Shown: positions 6,731 to 8,466 of the stretch, one piece after another
Numbering within the stretch: position 1 is the stretch's first letter
How the letters are laid out: each line of letters starts with the position of its first letter
Assembly (NCBI GenBank): GCA_030433055.1
Contig: JAUILJ010000295.1
Span: forward strand, 1-8,466
DNA: 8,466 bases
Direction of reading: 5' to 3'
Source of the DNA: Polyangia bacterium
Lineage (GTDB): Bacteria > Myxococcota_A > Polyangia > Polyangiales > Polyangiaceae
Notes under the pieces: model-generated
Databases searched by the model: none
The model's input: only the letters and a program-made list of their open reading frames with translations
Told to the model about the DNA's origin: nothing
Position numbers and translations under genes: made by a program

Positions 6731-8317
6731 CTATTGTGCGTCGGGCTGCGCGTCGTCCCCGTCTTGATGCTGCGGGTCGTCCTCGGGTTCGCCTTCGACT
6801 GCGGCGACGCCTAGCTCCTTGGCCACCTGGCCCACGCTCGCAGCCACTTCGATGGCGCTCCGAGCCTTCGCTGAGGCTTTCTGTGCGGCAACCATGGCGT
6901 CTTGAGCGAGGTCCTCCGCGCGCCTCTGCGCGGCTTCGATCAGCTCCAGGTACGCAGGCTCGATCTGGTCGGCGAGATCCCAGACATCAGGCATCGAGTC
7001 GGCCGCCACCATGAAGCCGAAGTCCACCGAGCCTTTGTAGCTCATGACCGTGATATTCAGCGCAGCGCCTTCCATCACGGGCCCCATGGGGTAGGCTGCG
7101 ACCAGCTCCGCGCCGGCCATGTAGATCGGAAAGGGCGGCCCTGGAACGTTGGAGATCACCAGGTTGTGAATTGGGCGGTGCCGATCCGCGAGCTTGAGCC
7201 GCGTGTAGAACCGGGCTGCCAGGTTGAACGTCGTCGGAGCGGCAAACTCCGCCCAGTTCTGCAGCATGTCTGCGCCAATCGCGTTGTGCTCTTCCTTGGC
7301 GCCCCGTGTCGTCGCCGAGATCGCCAGCAGCCGCTCACCGGGATCCTCGACGTGGGTCGCGAGGGAGGTGAACATCGCGCTGACCTTGTTGTTGGACTGC
7401 CCCTTCTCAGAGGACGCACGCACGCTGATGGGCACCGCCGCGATCAACGGGATGTCCGGCAGCTCATTCCTTGCCGCGAGGTAACGCCTTAGCGCGCCTG
7501 CGCACACGGCGAGCACCACATCGTTCACCTTGCAGTCGAACGCGCGCTTGATCGTCTTGATGCCGTCCAGCGGCAGGCGAGCGAACGCGGCGTTGCGCTT
7601 TGCCGTGATCGCACCGTTGAAGTGCGTGCGCGGCGCGGTCAGTGGCGCTGCGCCGTGCTGCGCCTCCGGATCCCGCCGGAGCTTGATCAAATCAGAGACT
7701 GCTCGCACCGTTCGTGTTGCCAGCTTGGCGGCTTCGACCGGCTGTTTGACGCGGGACAGGAGCGCGTAGCGCACCATGTCACCCTGGGATGGCAAGTCCG
7801 CGATTGCCTTCTTGCGTGGGGCAGGGGGTGAGGACACCTGGCGCTGCAAGTCGAACAGATGAACGAGCAGACCCGCGCCGCTGGCCCCATCCACTGTGCA
7901 GTGGTGAACCTTGCACAGGATGGCGACGTGGCCGTTCTCCAGGCCTTCGATGACCCAGGCCTCCCACAACGGGCGTGAGCGATCGAGGGGCGTGCTCGTG
8001 ATGCGTCCGGCTAGCGCACCCAGCTCGCGCATTCCGCCGGGTGCCGGGCAAGCCACCCGTCGGACATGGTGGATGATGTCGAAGTGCGGATCATCGATCC
8101 ACAGCGGGTGATGCAGGCTGAATGGGACTTCTAGCAGCCGTCGCCGCATCGGAGGCACGAGGTGAATGCGACTCTCGATCAGCTCGGTCATGCGCTCGAA
8201 CGAATAACCGCCTGGCATTTCCGAGGGATCGAGCACGGCCACCATCGCGACGTGCATGTGCATCTGGGGCGTCTCTAGGTAGAGAAAAGACGCATCCAAT
8301 CCCGATAGGCGCTCCAT
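6731..8317 (-). CDS. Wax ester synthase/diacylglycerol acyltransferase (WS/DGAT) with extended C-terminal tail
   Basis: This enzyme esterifies acyl-CoA with diacylglycerol or a fatty alcohol, giving triacylglycerol or wax ester at the cytoplasmic membrane or lipid-droplet surface. Numbering from the upstream ATG at 8326: the N-terminal LSGLDASFLYLETP (7-20) is typical of the family; PLDRSRPLWE is at 113-122; the catalytic HHCTVDG (HHxxxDG) at 141-147 is intact; ND at 268-269 and NNKVS at 312-316 are conserved; SNVPGPPFP is at 392-400. The family core ends near residue 465. About 65 extra residues follow: an Ala-rich helix (465-510), then an acidic Asp/Gln/Pro tail. I prefer the Met at 8317 over the ATG at 8326 because GGGGAGG (8333-8327) directly abuts the latter but stands 9 bp from the former, and family members commonly begin MxxLSGLD. 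The acyltransferase gene follows after 2 bp, so the two form an operon. Confidence 0.95.
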   Translation of the reverse strand: MERLSGLDASFLYLETPQMHMHVAMVAVLDPSEMPGGYSFERMTELIESRIHLVPPMRRRLLEVPFSLHHPLWIDDPHFDIIHHVRRVACPAPGGMRELGALAGRITSTPLDRSRPLWEAWVIEGLENGHVAILCKVHHCTVDGASGAGLLVHLFDLQRQVSSPPAPRKKAIADLPSQGDMVRYALLSRVKQPVEAAKLATRTVRAVSDLIKLRRDPEAQHGAAPLTAPRTHFNGAITAKRNAAFARLPLDGIKTIKRAFDCKVNDVVLAVCAGALRRYLAARNELPDIPLIAAVPISVRASSEKGQSNNKVSAMFTSLATHVEDPGERLLAISATTRGAKEEHNAIGADMLQNWAEFAAPTTFNLAARFYTRLKLADRHRPIHNLVISNVPGPPFPIYMAGAELVAAYPMGPVMEGAALNITVMSYKGSVDFGFMVAADSMPDVWDLADQIEPAYLELIEAAQRRAEDLAQDAMVAAQKASAKARSAIEVAASVGQVAKELGVAAVEGEPEDDPQHQDGDDAQPDAQ

Positions 8318-8326
8318 TCGCTTCAT

Positions 8327-8333
8327 CCTCCCC
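8327..8333 (-). promoter_or_regulatory. Shine-Dalgarno that decides the WS/DGAT start
   Basis: On the minus strand this reads GGGGAGG. It leaves no spacing to the first ATG (8326) but 9 bp to the in-frame ATG at 8317, so it favours the shorter protein. Confidence 0.6.
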
Positions 8334-8387
8334 GTGAGTTACCGAGTATGCCTGACTTGCCGACGATCCCTCGGGTTTTGTCCCAGG

Positions 8388-8466
8388 TCATTCTTCGTCG
8401 TCGCCCTCGTCAGGCTTGGGAGCTTCTGTGCCTTGAGCTCCACTCGGGGCAGGGATCGCCATCGGC
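8388..8466 (-). CDS. Possible C-terminal end of an upstream minus-strand gene (partial)
   Basis: From the right edge a minus-strand frame runs without a stop for about 25 codons to a TGA at 8390-8388, ending in an acidic tail (PKPDEGDDEE). It lies 61 bp upstream of the WS/DGAT start, a spacing compatible with an operon. It is too short to identify. A competing + strand frame starts at an ATG at 8348 and stays open to the window edge, but it would leave only about 20-30 bp for divergent promoters. The remaining bases 8334-8387 show no clear promoter or terminator. Confidence 0.35.
   Translation of the reverse strand, partial: PMAIPAPSGAQGTEAPKPDEGDDEE

Noticed and set aside
6902..7492. Plus-strand open frame (196 codons) opposite WS/DGAT
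   Set aside because: Shadow of the strongly supported WS/DGAT gene, with an Arg/His-rich product lacking motifs.
8342..8380. CCGAG...CTCGG followed by GTTTTG as a terminator
   Set aside because: Only a 5-bp stem with a 23-base loop and a four-T run. It points in the + direction, where no transcript is known to end.
8348..8466. Plus-strand open frame starting at an ATG at 8348 and running off the window
   Set aside because: No good ribosome site, weaker third-position GC than the real genes, and almost no room for divergent promoters next to the WS/DGAT start. The minus-strand C-terminal reading is slightly better, though neither is certain.

Overview
The window is GC-rich and strongly biased to G or C at third codon positions. 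It carries a eukaryote-type Ser/Thr kinase with an N-terminal zinc-ribbon motif, beside neutral-lipid acyltransferases. This combination fits a myxobacterium or a close relative (Myxococcota, perhaps the Polyangiales side). That placement is inferred from gene content only. I see no rRNA, tRNA, CRISPR array, insertion sequence or other mobile element.

Left arm, + strand (1-5873): five genes. The first pair is a 5'-truncated FATP/FadD6-like AMP-binding protein (acyl-CoA synthetase family, with a degraded P-loop) and a UbiA-superfamily membrane prenyltransferase 3 bp downstream in the same reading frame. A 161-bp gap with an imperfect inverted repeat follows. The second group is a membrane-spanning Ser/Thr kinase (zinc ribbon, kinase domain, Gly/Pro linker with LGGQ repeats, one membrane segment, Cys-containing outer domain). 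It is followed 7 bp later by an uncharacterised 405-aa protein with an N-terminal membrane segment, probably an all-helical toroid, and then by a 93-aa two-helix membrane protein overlapping it by 4 bp. These three look like one transcription unit and could be a sensory or envelope module.

Right arm, - strand (8466-5874): a possible C-terminal fragment of a gene entering from the right edge, then a wax ester synthase/diacylglycerol acyltransferase (WS/DGAT) with an unusual Ala-rich, acidic C-terminal tail, then 2 bp later a glycerolipid-type acyltransferase of the TMEM68/phytyl-ester-synthase-like branch. Together they form a compact storage-lipid (triacylglycerol or wax ester) module. The two arms converge with their stop codons directly abutting at 5873/5874.

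Lipid chemistry is the common theme: acyl activation, prenyl transfer, and acyl transfer to glycerol or alcohols. A role for the kinase and its partners in regulating lipid metabolism is only a guess from adjacency. The least understood part is the kinase / toroid-like protein / small membrane protein operon.
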